A stretch of DNA of 64,000 bases from Impatiens glandulifera (GCF_907164915.1 NC_061867.1:40408338-40472337); one strand, 5' to 3'. Shown: positions 22,708 through 34,292, counted from the first letter of the stretch. The notes: a model not told the origin generated them from the letters alone. A program made the numbers and translations.

Positions 22708-23856
22708 TGATAAGATTGGTGCTAACAATATAGGACTAGGGTCTGACTATTGTTAATAGCTTATGATAAATGATTCGATAGTAATCCTGTGAGGGATTAA
22801 TATATGTTTTTATTCTTCACAAATCCTTTGAATTCTTGAAACAGTTTCTAGTGCGGAAGTGTTCGTCGAATTTGAAGCTTTGAACCAATGGAAGATGAAT
22901 GAGAGAAGTAAAAAACACAGGGAGTTATTTATGGATGTTTAGAGAAAACTCTCCTATGTCACCCCTTCTTCCACAGCCGGAAGGATATTCACTAAATACT
23001 CTTAATCGAATACAACTCATTGATCTAGATAACTCTATGTTGAACAAAACAACCTTTGTTCAACTTACAGCACTAAAGTTTTCTTACAGAAAAGACAATA
23101 TGTAATTACAATATATTCATAGTTAGATGGTAAGTAAGATGTTTTATTTCGGAAACTTTCTTGAATAGAAAATGAGTGAAGGTCCTCCACGACTGTTGTT
23201 CTTTGGCCTCCACATATACTTGAAATACACCAATGGTCGAATCCTCCTTTTGACATGTGTCCTCTTTTCGTTGGATGTACTATCCATGAGGTACAAGGTA
23301 GTACAGTAGGAAAATATACTTGAGATCGTGGTAGTACAATGCATTACAGGCAGTTTTCTTAGACGTCATCTACTCATCTGAGACGTCCATCTACATGAGT
23401 TAGACTAGCACGTCTAACTACGCATCCCATTAGACTACCATGTCTAATGTAGTTAGACTTAGAAAGTCTAACTTTGCATCCCATTAGACTACCACGTCTA
23501 ATGGAGTTAGACTTAGCAAGTCTAACGACGTGCGTTGATTTTGAGATGCTGGTGAGATTTGAACCCAGGTCACCCGTGTGACAAGTTGATATACTTACCA
23601 CTACACCACATACGATGTTGATATCTAAATATATATTTATATATTTGATATGACTAACAGTTATTGAACTTAGTTTTATCCATTTATTATCAAAAACTAT
23701 TTCATCAGTCATTAAAATTAAGTATGTTAAATTATTTTAAATCAATTAAAAACTTAACCCAACAATTTCTCTTTTTTTGATTATTTAAGCTAAATTATCA
23801 AAAACCAATTAAGTTCATGATTTAAATTCAACAATTTCTAAAATTTTAACCCAACA
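22708..23856 (-). mobile_element. 5' LTR of the nested gag-only copia derivative
   Basis: Minus-strand LTR ending CCAATCTTATCA at 22708 next to the PBS. Homology with the 3' LTR runs to 23764; the extra 23765-23856 is one PPT/LTR-start unit, which also ends in AACCCAACA. The flanking AAGTG (23857-23861) pairs with GAGTG (19186-19190), a 5-bp TSD with one mismatch, and joining the flanks restores a TRIM LTR (AGAGTG-ATGTTAATAGACTATAG). By eye the two LTRs agree at most positions but differ by many substitutions, so the insertion is not recent. Confidence 0.82.
23545..23614 (-). repeat. tRNA-Asp(GTC)-like segment inside the 5' LTR
   Basis: Minus strand reads GTGTAGTGGTAAGTATATCA, then CTTGTCACACGGGTGACC, then TGGGTTCAAATC. 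This follows plant tRNA-Asp through the D-arm, the anticodon arm with GTC and the T-arm/B-box. The 3' acceptor strand is missing, so it cannot be a functional tRNA; an internal Pol III promoter could persist. Confidence 0.7.
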
Positions 23857-24614
23857 AAGTGATGTTAATAGACTATAGTTACCTCCATGGGTACCTATTG
23901 ATCTTGAGTTGTGGTGGTCTTGTGGTTTGTTTGGGATTATTTATAGTATATATCTTCACAAGTAATGATATCCAAGTTCAGGGCATTAAATGTAGTATTA
24001 GAGCCGACTCGGTGGTAGGAACAAAGTGTCATAGGTGAGCACCTATTTTATAATGCGGGAACAATATTCCACGTGGGTCACTTCTAGAGTCCTAAATGGG
24101 GGAGACTGAGAGTACGCTTGATATCTCTACGAAGACATCCCATGACTAATATGTGGGAGATTGAGATGTCACACATCGGAAATCATAATAAATATAAATA
24201 CATTATAATAATGAGATTAATAGACTATAGATACCTTCATATGTACTTTTTGAGCTTGAGTTGTAACGACCAAGTGGTTTGCTCGTAGTACTAGTCTTCG
24301 AGACGTTATAGATGGTATTAGAGTCGCCCTTGTAGTAGGAACAAAGTATCACGGTGGAGCACCTCTTGAATTCTATGAGAACAAAGTGCCTTGTGGGACA
24401 CTTCGAGTGTCCTTATAGGAGAGTTTGGGATCGCAATGAGGACGTCGCGTGATTAAGTTGGGAATATTGTAAAATCTCCTTATAAAAGTGAGATTAATAT
24501 ACTATAGATATCTTCACGGATACTTTTGAGCTTGGGTTGTGATGGCCTAGTGGTTTGGTCAGGGTATTTATAATTTATTTTCTCACATACTGTAAATGAG
24601 TTGGGGGCGTTACA

Positions 24615-27060
24615 ATTATCATTGTAGCCCAGATAAATTTTGTGAAAAGTTTTTAGCCTGAATGAATTCCAAATCTTGACTTCATCCTTGGTTGCTACCA
24701 TCCCGGCCCATGGCGTCGCCATTGGATTTTTTCAGTGGCTTCCCAAATCCTCCTCTTCCATTGAAGGTCGAACTACCACCATTGGAATGTTTCTTTCATG
24801 TAGGACATTTTCTTTATCGTAATAGTTGATTAGAGTATTTTCTCATCATTGGCATGAGACACCGCATTTGGTAAAAGTAAAAGGGTATTAACGGTGTTGG
24901 TCATCAATATCATTGATATCATATTTCTATTCTTATTGACCTCTTCAAAAATAATCATGCACGGAGATTCATAAAAAAGCGGCATCTTGTTTTGATAAAT
25001 CAACAGGAGGAGCCCGATATCCGACAATTTATCAAATAGCTAGCTTTTTAACGTGTTAATAATAGGCCAGTAAATTAAATTTTGTGACTTCAGAAAATTC
25101 TTGCTCTATGGTTATAACCGTAAAATCTTTTTTTCTTGGAAAATATATGCAGTCGTTCTTATGTTTCTATTGTTGTGGAATTAAGCTCAAAATTGTAATG
25201 TGATGATATTTGAATATATTCTCGTATGTCCAATCAAGGAAAGTAGTGTCGAGAGTAGAATGAGGTTCAATCTCCTAGTGTCGAGAGTAGAATGAGGTTC
25301 AATCACCTCCTATCTTATGGACTAACACCATATATGTTAGTAATATTATCTTAAATAATAGAAAATATATAAGAGAACAATGTTACAAATAAATCAATTA
25401 AAATAGAAAATGCGAAGAATCTAAATTATCGATTTGAGAGGTTGATTCAAGATATGTCTTAGACATATTTTCCTTAAAATAATTTCATGTCTCCTTCTGT
25501 GCTCAAGTTTATCGTATATGGTTGTCTCTACGGGTACAACGAATCTAGTAGTGATTCAGCACTAAAATTGCTACGTAGAGAACTTGACCAACGTACTTGA
25601 ACTATCACCGAGTTTTAGCGGAAAAAATGTCAAGTCAATAACTTGAAGAACACTCACGAAAAATGAGGAAATGACTTTTCGAATTATAAAATAATGATAT
25701 GGATGAAGAAGATGTGCAGTTGTTAATATATTTGATAGAAGGGCTATTTATATTGTTGAAATAATAAATTTTCATAAAAATAAAATCAACCATAAATTAT
25801 TGATCTACGACATACCTTAATTCCCTTTTCATTACCCTTATATTTCTTATTCATTATGAAAATAAAACGTCACATGATTTCTAAATTGTTAATAAATTGA
25901 TAACAATAAACTCACTAGTTAAATGTTAATTAAATAGTTAACAAATTAATTATAATAATTTAATTATTTAGAACAAATTTTACTTTACTTTATATTTGAA
26001 TTTGTATGAATTTTGTTTAAATTTCATTTAAATTTTATCTATCCAAATTCTTATTTACAGTGATTAATAAAATTAGTTAAAATTATGGACAGATCAACCC
26101 ACGATTCGATCTAAGTATCCATTTACTCTCACATATATATCTAAATTAATCACAACTCTCGACCTAGCAATCCGGATACTTTAATAATTAAGCGTCATTA
26201 GGAAATATAATGATGGGGTAGAGAACCGGTCTGATTTGACTATGATCTTAAAAATTAGTCATAACTAAAATAGTAGTTTTTCCATTTAGATATTAGGCAT
26301 AGGAATTAAATAATTAAGTAATTTTGAGTCATATAGCCTGGCCTTTGGTGGACCTTGGGCCGGTAAGTATAAGAAAGAATAGGAAACATTATAAATGTAT
26401 GGACGACGAAATTGAAAGAGAAGACAAAGAAATAACGGAAAGATGAGAGCTTGAAGTACAAAACCCAAAAAATGTGATACCATGAAAGGAATTTATTTTT
26501 ACCTATTTTCTCTTTAATTTATACATATTTCATATAGACTATATAGTTATATCACATTAATTACATAATAATATAAGGTCTACCTATGAGATAAAAAAAA
26601 CACAAAATACATTATATTTATTTACATATATATTCTTAATACTTTCTTCAATCTTGAATGTTCTTTCTATAAGATTAAAGCAACCCAATAACATGAATGA
26701 ATCTTGAACACCTTTGATCTATTGTCCATTTCTTCCCACAAAATTACATATATCTATTGTTAAATATATCAAACATGACATGAAATATCATTTATCTTTT
26801 ACAAACATTAATATTTGAAGTAAGTGTTCATGTGGCACTTGACTTGTTCATTATGATTACCACTTTTTGTACTATGGTCTCAATTAACTATATATATATA
26901 TTAATTTGAATATGGTTAAGATGATTAAACAGAATAAATTATAGATAGGTCGATGAAAGGTTTCATTTACATGAGAGATAAATTTGTTAGAAGTTTGGTG
27001 TCACTTAACCATCTCCTAACACTACATTCATCTCTTCAATATTTTAAATTATAACCCAAT
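24615..27060. other. Intergenic region upstream of the AHL gene
   Basis: No gene is supported. 24620-25030 has higher complexity and a possible, broken minus-strand coding remnant (GGSSTFNGRGGFGKPL then MATPWAGMVATKDEVK) that I do not recognise. A 32-bp segment (TAGTGTCGAGAGTAGAATGA...) is duplicated in tandem at 25243-25274 and 25276-25307. From 25.7 kb the sequence is AT-rich; open frames at 24830-25027 and 26286-26483 show no domain. Confidence 0.5.
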
Positions 27061-27138
27061 TTTCAACCCTCTTTTCTCTCTTCACTCCACTACTTCAAAT
27101 ACTGAATTAAAGAGGCTGTCCTCACTCCCCTTTCTCCC
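27040..27138 (+). promoter_or_regulatory. Putative core promoter and 5' UTR of the AHL gene
   Basis: A TATA-like TTTTAAATTATAA (about 27039-27051) is followed by pyrimidine-rich CCCTCTTTTCTCTCTTCACT (27068-27087), a plant Y-patch type signal, and a C/T-rich leader (CTCCCCTTTCTCCC) running up to the ATG at 27139. Positions of the transcription start are not known. Confidence 0.4.
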
Positions 27139-27891
27139 ATGGAATCCAAATCTGATCATACTCAAGAAAAAGTTTCTGCAAATGATATTTTCATGTCAAG
27201 CTCTAGGCCAATGATTCCCAAACCCATTTCATCTTTTCCTTTACAGGAATCCGGCCGTAGGCCCCGTGGCCGGCCGGCTGGTTCAAAGAACAAACCAAAG
27301 CCACCCATAATTCTAACCCGAGATAACCCACATTCAATTCGAGCACAAGCGATGGAAGTTAGCTCCGGCTGTGACGTTAGTGAAAGTTTGGTTAATTTCG
27401 CCAGAAGGCGGCAGAGAGGTATTAGCGTTCTCAGCGCCACCGGTTGTGTGGCTAATGTGACACTCCGGCAACCTTCGTCAGCCGGATCTGTTGTGACTCT
27501 TCACGGGAGGTTCGAGATTCTTTCTCTTCTGGGTTCTGTTCTTCCACCGCCAGCTCCTCCTGGGGTGGCTGGGCTTACTGTTTATTTGGCCGGTGCTCAA
27601 GGACAGGTGGTTGGAGGAGCAGTGGCTGGGGCTCTTATTGCTTATGGACCCGTGGTCATTGTGGCAGCCACTTATATGAATGCAACGTTTGATCGTCTGC
27701 CGTTAGTGGAGGAGGAGGATGCGGAGGCGGCGGCGATGATGGCGGGGCATTATCAGAATAGCCGGCCGGCAGGTCAGGTGGAGGTTCAAGATATATTTGG
27801 AGTGGTTTCGCAGAATCTGATGATAACCAATGGTGCATTACCACAGGAGGTTTATGCTTGGCAATCAGCAAGGCCAATTTCTAAATCTTAA
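27139..27891 (+). CDS. AT-hook motif nuclear-localized (AHL) protein, clade A type
   Basis: A complete 250-residue intronless frame. Residues 1-40 are variable and serine/proline-rich. A type-I AT-hook, RRPRGRPAGSKNKPKPP, sits at 41-57 with the minor-groove core RGRP at 43-46. A PPC/DUF296 domain follows at about 62-190: DNPHSIRAQAMEVSSGCDV, FARRRQRGISVLSATG, the diagnostic GRFEILSLLG (123-132) and PPPAPPG, ending FDRLPL. The C-terminal 60 residues are acidic then loosely conserved (residues 219-250, DIFGVVSQNLMITNGALP). AHL proteins bind AT-rich DNA, trimerise through PPC and recruit other factors to repress growth and flowering genes in the nucleus; that role is known for the family, not shown here. 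One AT-hook and no introns place it in clade A (AHL15-29 group). Its GC content is well above its surroundings. Which Arabidopsis member is orthologous cannot be decided from sequence reading alone. Confidence 0.95.
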   Translation: MESKSDHTQEKVSANDIFMSSSRPMIPKPISSFPLQESGRRPRGRPAGSKNKPKPPIILTRDNPHSIRAQAMEVSSGCDVSESLVNFARRRQRGISVLSATGCVANVTLRQPSSAGSVVTLHGRFEILSLLGSVLPPPAPPGVAGLTVYLAGAQGQVVGGAVAGALIAYGPVVIVAATYMNATFDRLPLVEEEDAEAAAMMAGHYQNSRPAGQVEVQDIFGVVSQNLMITNGALPQEVYAWQSARPISKS

Positions 27892-28535
27892 TTACAAAAT
27901 TAATTCATTATATATTTAATTAGTCATTTAATCTATTTGTTTAATAACTGATTAAGGGATTGATGATAAGTTTCTCTGGTCATTACTCATTATTCCAATT
28001 GAGGGTCATTAATATGGTTTAGTAATTATTCATCATTTCACATACTTTGTTTATTTTTCTTTATATTATCATATTTTTAAGCTTTTTTCCAATGCTTAAT
28101 ATTTTTTTTTTTAGCCATTTCAATTCATAACACAAGCAAAATGTTTATTCCAATTCGGGTCATTGTAATAACTCGATTATTTGATAATGATTGGTGATGA
28201 TTTTGACAAAATATATATATATTTTTTGATAAAAATACTTAAAGGTCATTATTATATAATAATTTAAAATATAATATATTTTAGTATTTTGGTTAATGAA
28301 TGGAGTGATTTGACAAAAGATAGGGGAGTGGCGTGATAAATTTTTTGTTATGGTTATTCAAATGCCCCAAACGAACAAGGCATAACGACATGTTATGTAA
28401 GTTGAAAATAAACACAAAATTTCAATGCATAATCTATATATAATGACTCTTAAAATATAAATTCCCCACAATCATCTACATAATCTATCAAATAATTTAT
28501 GCTTCCTAATTTATCAATATTAATTAATTTCTCTC

Positions 28536-28584
<49 letters not shown>

Positions 28585-28630
28585 TGTAATTTCTTTTCTT
28601 AATTAACTTTTTTTCTCTCTCTTCTCATAT
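27892..28630. other. AHL 3' flank, AT-rich
   Basis: No gene. Contains the likely 3' UTR of the AHL gene (AT-rich, no single clear polyadenylation signal) and an (AT)n tract at about 28540-28581. Confidence 0.6.
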
Positions 28631-28910
28631 ATTTATAATTTTAGTCCTCAAATTAACTTTTAAATTAAACAAATCGTCCCTTCAACTTTTAAAAAAGTGA
28701 CCAATAGCCTTTTGTCAACTTTTTAGTTAAACATAAAAGTATAAACTTAAAATACTTTTTTATATATTATCTTTAATCATTATTTTTTATATTTATATAT
28801 ATAATTATTAAATCGCTTATATATGATATTATATATATTATTATTATTATTAATTTATATATTTATATAACTATTAAATCTTTTATATAATATATAAATA
28901 ATATATATAT

Positions 28911-29262
28911 TGTTATAAAATAAATAGAATAGCATGTTCATGTTAATAATATTTACAAGTATGATGATTTAATTATAACATATACTAATGTATCTTATAA
29001 GTGTATATTAATGTGTCATTATGCATGTTGTTATGAAACAATATATTAACAAGTGAATGATAATTCTTCTCAACACATGGGCATATATGTTGCAATATTC
29101 ATATAACCCTTCATCCTTATAAATAGGTTTTCTATGATGAATAATATATAAATCTCTCAACTTTCTTTCTTAATCTTTCTACATTGTGTTTGTATTTGAA
29201 TGTTTTTCTCCATCTATTTACTTATTTAGTGTTTTCATTAGCTAATAGTATGTTGTTTTACA
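28911..29262 (+). mobile_element. 5' LTR of a decayed Ty1/copia element
   Basis: Starts TGTTATAAAATAAATAG and ends GTTTTACA; aligned throughout with 33949-34292. By eye roughly nine in ten positions agree, with several indels. It contains a TATA-like CTTATAAATAGG (about 29119-29130). The last bases are ambiguous because both LTRs continue A after ACA and the flanks are TATAT repeats. Confidence 0.88.
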
Positions 29263-29280
29263 ACACGTTATCAGAACAAC
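29263..29280 (+). promoter_or_regulatory. Putative primer-binding site of the copia element
   Basis: ACACGTTATCAGAACAAC follows the 5' LTR directly. It resembles the GTTATCAG-type priming site seen in some plant copia elements and is related to TGGTATCAGAGC. Exact primer tRNA not determined. Confidence 0.5.
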
Positions 29281-29365
29281 TATATAGTTGTTTTAAGGTA
29301 TATTTTCTTATCACTATTTTCTTTTTCTATTATAACTAACCTCACAAAACATGATTTTGTACCTT

Positions 29366-30330
29366 TGTCCGTTCTAGGGATGATTATATGTCATGGGCTC
29401 GTGACGTTAAAATGCATCTTGCATCCATGGGATTAAAGGAAACTCTTGTCCCCAATTAAAAGTCATTGATCCAGAAAAAGGAAAAATCCATTATTTTCAT
29501 GTGCCATCGTATCAATGAAGCACTTAAATTACAATATGTTACACTTGAATCTCCGCTGGAGCTATGGCAAAATTTGAAAGAGAGATACGATCATCTTAGA
29601 ATGATTGTACTATCCAAAGCTCGGAGTGAATGGCATAATTTGAGGGTCCAATAATTTAAATCTATTCAGTAATTCTGCGATGTTTAGAATTACATCAAAA
29701 CTCCAGTTGTGTGGAGAAAAAAAGAACTGAAGAAGACATGCTGGAAAAGACATTCTTTATATTTCATGCCTCAAATATGATCTTACAACAACAGTACCGT
29801 GAAAGGAGTTTCAAAAGATACTCTGAGCTCATCACTTCTATGCTACTAGCTGAACAAAATAATGAATTATTAATGAGAAATCATGAAACTCGACCAACTG
29901 ATGCTGCACCATTTCCGGAAGCAAATACAAATCAAGCAGAAAATAATATGCGTGATCATGGTCGTCCCAGAAATCAAAATAAACGTGGCCGAAATCAAAA
30001 TTGTGGTCGGAAACGTAGAAATGACTAAAAAATCAGCCACCTTTTGATCAAAATCGAAGGAATGATAATAGGCCAAACAGACCTCACCAAAGTATAATCC
30101 TAGGCCCAAAAATGATGAACCATGTGATCGATGTGGGATTAAGGGTCATTGGGCCTAAGTCTGTCGCACAACTAGTAATTTAGCTGAATTCTATTAGTCT
30201 TTGAAGAAAAGATAAAGGGTCGAGGATGAAGCAAACATGGCAACCCGAGATGACACCTTTGATGACATCCTAAATGAAAATAGCACGCATCTAGAAGCCG
30301 ATGATTTCATTGATGGCATCTAAATGAATA
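29366..30330 (+). pseudogene. Copia gag remnant
   Basis: Frames on the plus strand give MSWARDVKMHLASMGLK, then LQYVTLESPLELWQNLKERYDH and ARSEWHNLRVQ (29466-29654), then MLEKTFFIFHASNMILQQQY and YSELITSMLLAEQNNELLMRN (29711-30028), the usual UBN2/gag order. A zinc knuckle follows at about 30122-30165: CDRCGIKGHWA-stop-VC. Stops and frameshifts break it at least four times. It would form the virus-like particle in an active copy. Confidence 0.85.
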
Positions 30331-30404
30331 ATTTAGACTATTAATTCTAATATATTTTTGCTTGTGTACTTATGATATTTATTGAAAAACCCTCCACCTC
30401 TGTT

Positions 30405-30553
30405 ATTTCTCCACCAAGGTAGTATAGTGGTAAGAGTTGTCTTAAGAAATCAAAAGGAAACGATTTGATTCGGTCTGGAAGCGCTTTGAGTCAAGCGGGG
30501 GGTCATGGTTGTCGGGGTATCATGTTAGCTCTCCTTTATTCACAAAAAAAATA
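30405..30553 (+). mobile_element. SINE-like insertion in the copia element
   Basis: GGTAGTATAGTGGTAAGAG (about 30418-30436) matches a tRNA-Asp-type A box and AACGATTTGATTCGGTCT (about 30459-30476) is a weakened B box, followed by a G-rich body and a short A tail (about 30542-30550). It lies between gag and protease remnants where copia coding normally runs on. No clean target duplicate was found. Confidence 0.45.
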
Positions 30554-30608
30554 ATGCATTTTGTAATTATTATGTATATATAATATATGTATATATATTG
30601 AACTAATA

Positions 30609-30869
30609 TTGGTGTTACTTTCTTTTTGTCTTACAAAAGTCATGGATGCCAAAATTGAAGACGACATTTGTCTTATTGATAGTGGGACAACACACCATAT
30701 TTTGGAAAGCAAAAACTTTTTCTCCCACCTTAAGATGAGAAAGACCGTTGTAAAAACCATAAGCGGTAATGCCAATTGCATTGAAGGTTCAGGCAAAGCA
30801 ATTATAAATGAACCAAAATTGCAATTGAGAATGCTTTATTCTCGAGTAAGGCTCGAAGAAATAAGCTAA
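30609..30869 (+). pseudogene. Copia aspartic protease remnant
   Basis: The 86-codon frame includes DDICLIDSGTTHHIL with the catalytic DSG triad, followed by FFSHLKMRKTVVKTISGNAN and IEGSGKAII, the usual copia protease layout. The frame stops at 30869 before the gag-pre-integrase segment. Confidence 0.85.
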
Positions 30870-31079
30870 GTTTTGATGATTCGAAAAAATGGATATCATA
30901 CTGAAACGGTAAATAAAGAAGAAAATGAATATTTTTTAATTACTCAAATATAGATGTCTAGAAAATGGTATTTGAAAAACTTCTTACCTTTTTATCCTGC
31001 CTATATTATAAAAAAAAATATATGATGCTGAAATACATTATATTAGGCCTAAAAGCTACTAATGAATTTACTACTTAGC

Positions 31080-31640
31080 ATAACAGACTTGGGCATCCTG
31101 GTAGCACAATGTTGAGGCGAATAATTTAAAATTCAAATAGTCATACTCTAATAAACTAGAAAATATTGAATTAAAATGAATTCACATGTACTGTTTGTTT
31201 TTAAGGAAAATTAATTACCAGGCCATCTCTAGCCAAAGTGGGAGTTGGATCTCCTACGTTTTTAGAGTGAATTCAAAGCAATATATGTGAACTAATTCAT
31301 CCACCATGTGTACCTTTTAAGTACTTTATAGTACTAATTGACGCATCAACGCGTTGGTTCCATGTTTATTTATTGTCAACTCACAATCCAACTTTTTCTA
31401 GACTACTTGCACAAATTATTAAATTGCGAGTACAATTTTTAGATTATCCAATAAAGAGAATACGCCTTGATAATAATGGAGAATTTACATCACATGCATT
31501 TGATGATTATTGTACATCCATTGGAATTACAATAGAGAATCATGCTCCTCGTGTACATACTAAAATGCTCTAGCTGAATCACTTATTAGAAGATTACAAT
31601 TAAATGCAAGACCTATGTTAATGAGATAAAAACTCCCCAT
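31080..31640 (+). pseudogene. Copia integrase remnant
   Basis: Begins with a degraded pre-integrase motif (RLGHPGSTMLRRII), then FIVLIDASTRWFHVYLLSTHNP (about 31327-31390), then RIRLDNNGEFTSHAFDDYC and IENHAPRVHTKM. The catalytic Asp residues in LIDAS and LDNNGEF and the Glu of GEF are visible, but the reading frame is interrupted before and after 31373-31573. Confidence 0.85.
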
Positions 31641-32119
31641 TTCTACTTGGGGACATGCCATATTGCATGTTACAACACTTCTGAAAATAAGACCGACAAC
31701 TATATAGTTACTCCTTATGAAAATTATAATTGGAAATGAATCAAATATTTCCCATTTGAAATTTTTAGGGTGTGCAACTTATGTACCAATTACGCCAAAG
31801 AAGGTTGGACATCTATGTTGGGTATGAATCACCCTCAATTATTAAATATCTATAACCAACTACGGGTGATTTATTCACTACGAGATTTGCAGATTGTCTT
31901 TTTGACGAATCACACTTCTCAGCAATAGGGGGAGACAATAATCAACTAAAAAAAGATTTTTTTTTGGAAAATTCCACATGATAACAGTGATCCTCGTACA
32001 AAACAATGTGAACTAGAAGTTCAGAAAATTGTACATTTACAAAGAATTGTAAATCAATTATTGATGCTTTCAATGATGTTGTAAAATTTATAAAATCTTA
32101 TATTACAACGGAAAACGCA

Positions 32120-33950
32120 CCAACTAAAATGAATGCCCATGAAAGACAAATTCCAAGTGCTAATGAATCTGCTATACGCCAAAATCGCGGTAGACTTTTA
32201 GGTTCCAAAAACAAAAATCCAAGAAAGAAAAGGTTTGTACAAACATATGATCAAAACTCCGAAGAGGTTCTTGAAAAATATATATCCCATGAAGATGGTG
32301 ATATTAAAAATATTCATCCAGAGATAATTCAGTTATTGAAACATCTTTCAATTATATAACTTCTGGAAAATCTTGGAACCAAAAGGAGATTATAGTTGAT
32401 AATATATTTGCATATAATGTTGCAATTGATGTAATAAAAATTGATGAGGATCCTGAACCAAAATTAGTTGATGAATGTCGTAAAATAAATAATTTTCCAA
32501 AATGGAAAGAAGCAATTCAGTCTGAATTAGATTCACTGAAAAAAAGAAAAGTATTTGGCCCAGTAATCCAACTATCGGAAAACATAAATCCAATTGGCTA
32601 CAAATGGGTGTTTGTGAGAAAAACAAATGAAAATAATAGAATTCTTACAAAGCAAGGCTTGTAGCCCAAGGTTTTTCCTAGAGACTAGGAATTAATTTTG
32701 AGGAAACATATTCTCTAGTCATGGGATAACATTCAGGTATCTTGTGAGCCCAGTGGTACGAGAAAAACTCGAATTGAGATTAATGGATATTGTAACTACT
32801 TATCTTTATGGCTTTAGAAAAATATATCAATATGAAAAACCCGGAAGGATCTAAGATGTTTAATTTATGCAAATCAAATCCCAAAGAGTTTTACTCTATT
32901 AAATTGCAAAAATCATTGTATGGGCTTAAGCCTTAAGCAATCTGGCTGAATGTGGTATAATCGCCTTATTGAAATTTTGATGAAAGAAGGTTATGTGAAT
33001 GACCCAATTTGTCCATGTGTTTTCATAAAGAAAAATGTGTCTGAATTTGTAATCATTATACTAGTATATGTTGATGATTTAAATTTGATTGGAACTCCTA
33101 AAGAGCTGTAAACAACTGTTGAATATTTCAAAAAGGAATTCGAAATCAAAATTTTTGGGAAAAATAAATTTTGCCTTGGATTAAAAATTGAGCATTTGGA
33201 AAATGAAATATTCATCCATCAATCAACTTATACCCAAAAGGTATTGAAATATTTTTGGAAGGATTTTGCTCATCCACTAAGTACACCAATGATTGTCCGA
33301 GCACTTGATCTTGTACAAGATCCATTTAAGCCAAAGAAGAAGATGAAGAAGAATTGATGTATCTTGCAAATAACACGCGACTAAATCTTAGACTAGATAT
33401 GTTTTTATGTGTGGTAGAAAAATTATCTCATAGAAATCTATGAAGCAAGTTATAACCGCTACTTCATCAAATCATGATGAAATATTAGCAATACATGAGG
33501 ATAGTTATTACATCACATTCTAAAGAATTTTATTTTAACGACTACATAGAAAATTCTCCCAACTATTTTGTTTGAAGATAATTCATCTTGTATAGCTCAA
33601 CTGAAAGGAGGTTATATTAAAGGAGAGAGAACGAAACAAATTTCACCAAAAATTATCTTAACTCATAATCTTCAAAAGAATGGTGAAAATGATGTGTAAC
33701 AAATTAGATTAGGTGAAAACTTAGTGGATTTATTAACCAAAGTATTGTCGACTTCTACATTTGAAAAGCTAGTAAAGAGAATTGATGCATTGACTTCGAA
33801 ATTTGAAGCAATACCCAAATTAGAGAAGATATAAACACAATAATATTATATTCTTTTTCCTTCATTAGAATTTTTTTTTCCTACATGATTTTTTTAGTAA
33901 GGTTTTAATAATGCATATTCTTTGTGTAAATTAAAATCCAAGGGGGAGTG
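32120..33950 (+). pseudogene. Copia reverse transcriptase / RNase H remnant and polypurine tract
   Basis: NNFPKWKEAIQSELDSLKKR and GYKWVFVRKTNENN (32480-32640) begin the RVT_2 domain; QGFS-type and LYGLK-type pieces follow; LVYVDDLNLIGTPKEL (33060-33110) is the active-site YVDD box with a stop soon after; IFGKNKFCLGLKIEH follows. RNase H is only hinted at (33350-33830). Multiple stops and shifts. The stretch ends with the polypurine tract CCAAGGGGGAG (33938-33948) directly before the 3' LTR. Confidence 0.85.
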
Positions 33951-34292
33951 TTATAAAATAAATAGAGCATGTGAATGTTAATAATATTCACAAGTGTAAT
34001 GATTTAATTATGACACATACTAATGTATCTTACAAGTGTATACTAACGTGTCATTATGCATGTTGTTGAAACAACATATTAACAAGTGGATGCTAATTCT
34101 TCTCAACACATAACACATGATCATATATGTTACAATATGCATGTAACCCTACCTCCTATAAATATGTTTTTTATGATGAATAATATATAGATCTCTCAAC
34201 TTTCTCTCCTTATCTTGTTCCACTGTGTTTGTGTTTGAATATTATTCTTCATCTATATACTTATTTAGTATTTTCATTAGCTTTGTTTTACA
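33949..34292 (+). mobile_element. 3' LTR of the decayed Ty1/copia element
   Basis: Starts TGTTATAAAATAAATAG right after the polypurine tract and ends GTTTTACA. Lacks a short segment present in the 5' LTR near its 3' end. Flanks TATAT are consistent with, but too simple to prove, a 5-bp duplication. Confidence 0.88.

Larger units (their letters stand above)
18676..24614 (+). mobile_element. Tandem TRIM array (interrupted at 19191-23861)
   Basis: Alternating short LTRs and short internal domains. LTR pieces end in GTTACA or GTTATA (18723, 18824, 19166, 23990 as ATTAAA, 24310, 24614); most begin TGTGATATCC, TGAGATGTCAC or TGTAAAATCTCC (18991, 24162, 24468). Each is followed by a tRNA-iMet type primer site (GTGGTATTAGACTC at 18826, TGTAGTATTAGAGCC at 23991, GATGGTATTAGAGTC at 24311) and a 110-170-base internal segment with GGTGGTAGGA...AGTATCA...GAGCACCTCTT. 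There is no coding capacity, which is the definition of a TRIM. Array formation is probably by unequal LTR recombination. Confidence 0.8.

Noticed and set aside
26286..26483. 65-codon hydrophobic minus-strand frame upstream of AHL
   Set aside because: No domain, no neighbours, composition typical of chance frames in AT-rich DNA.
27162..27440. 92-codon minus-strand frame, and another at 27656-27877
   Set aside because: Shadows of the AHL coding sequence.
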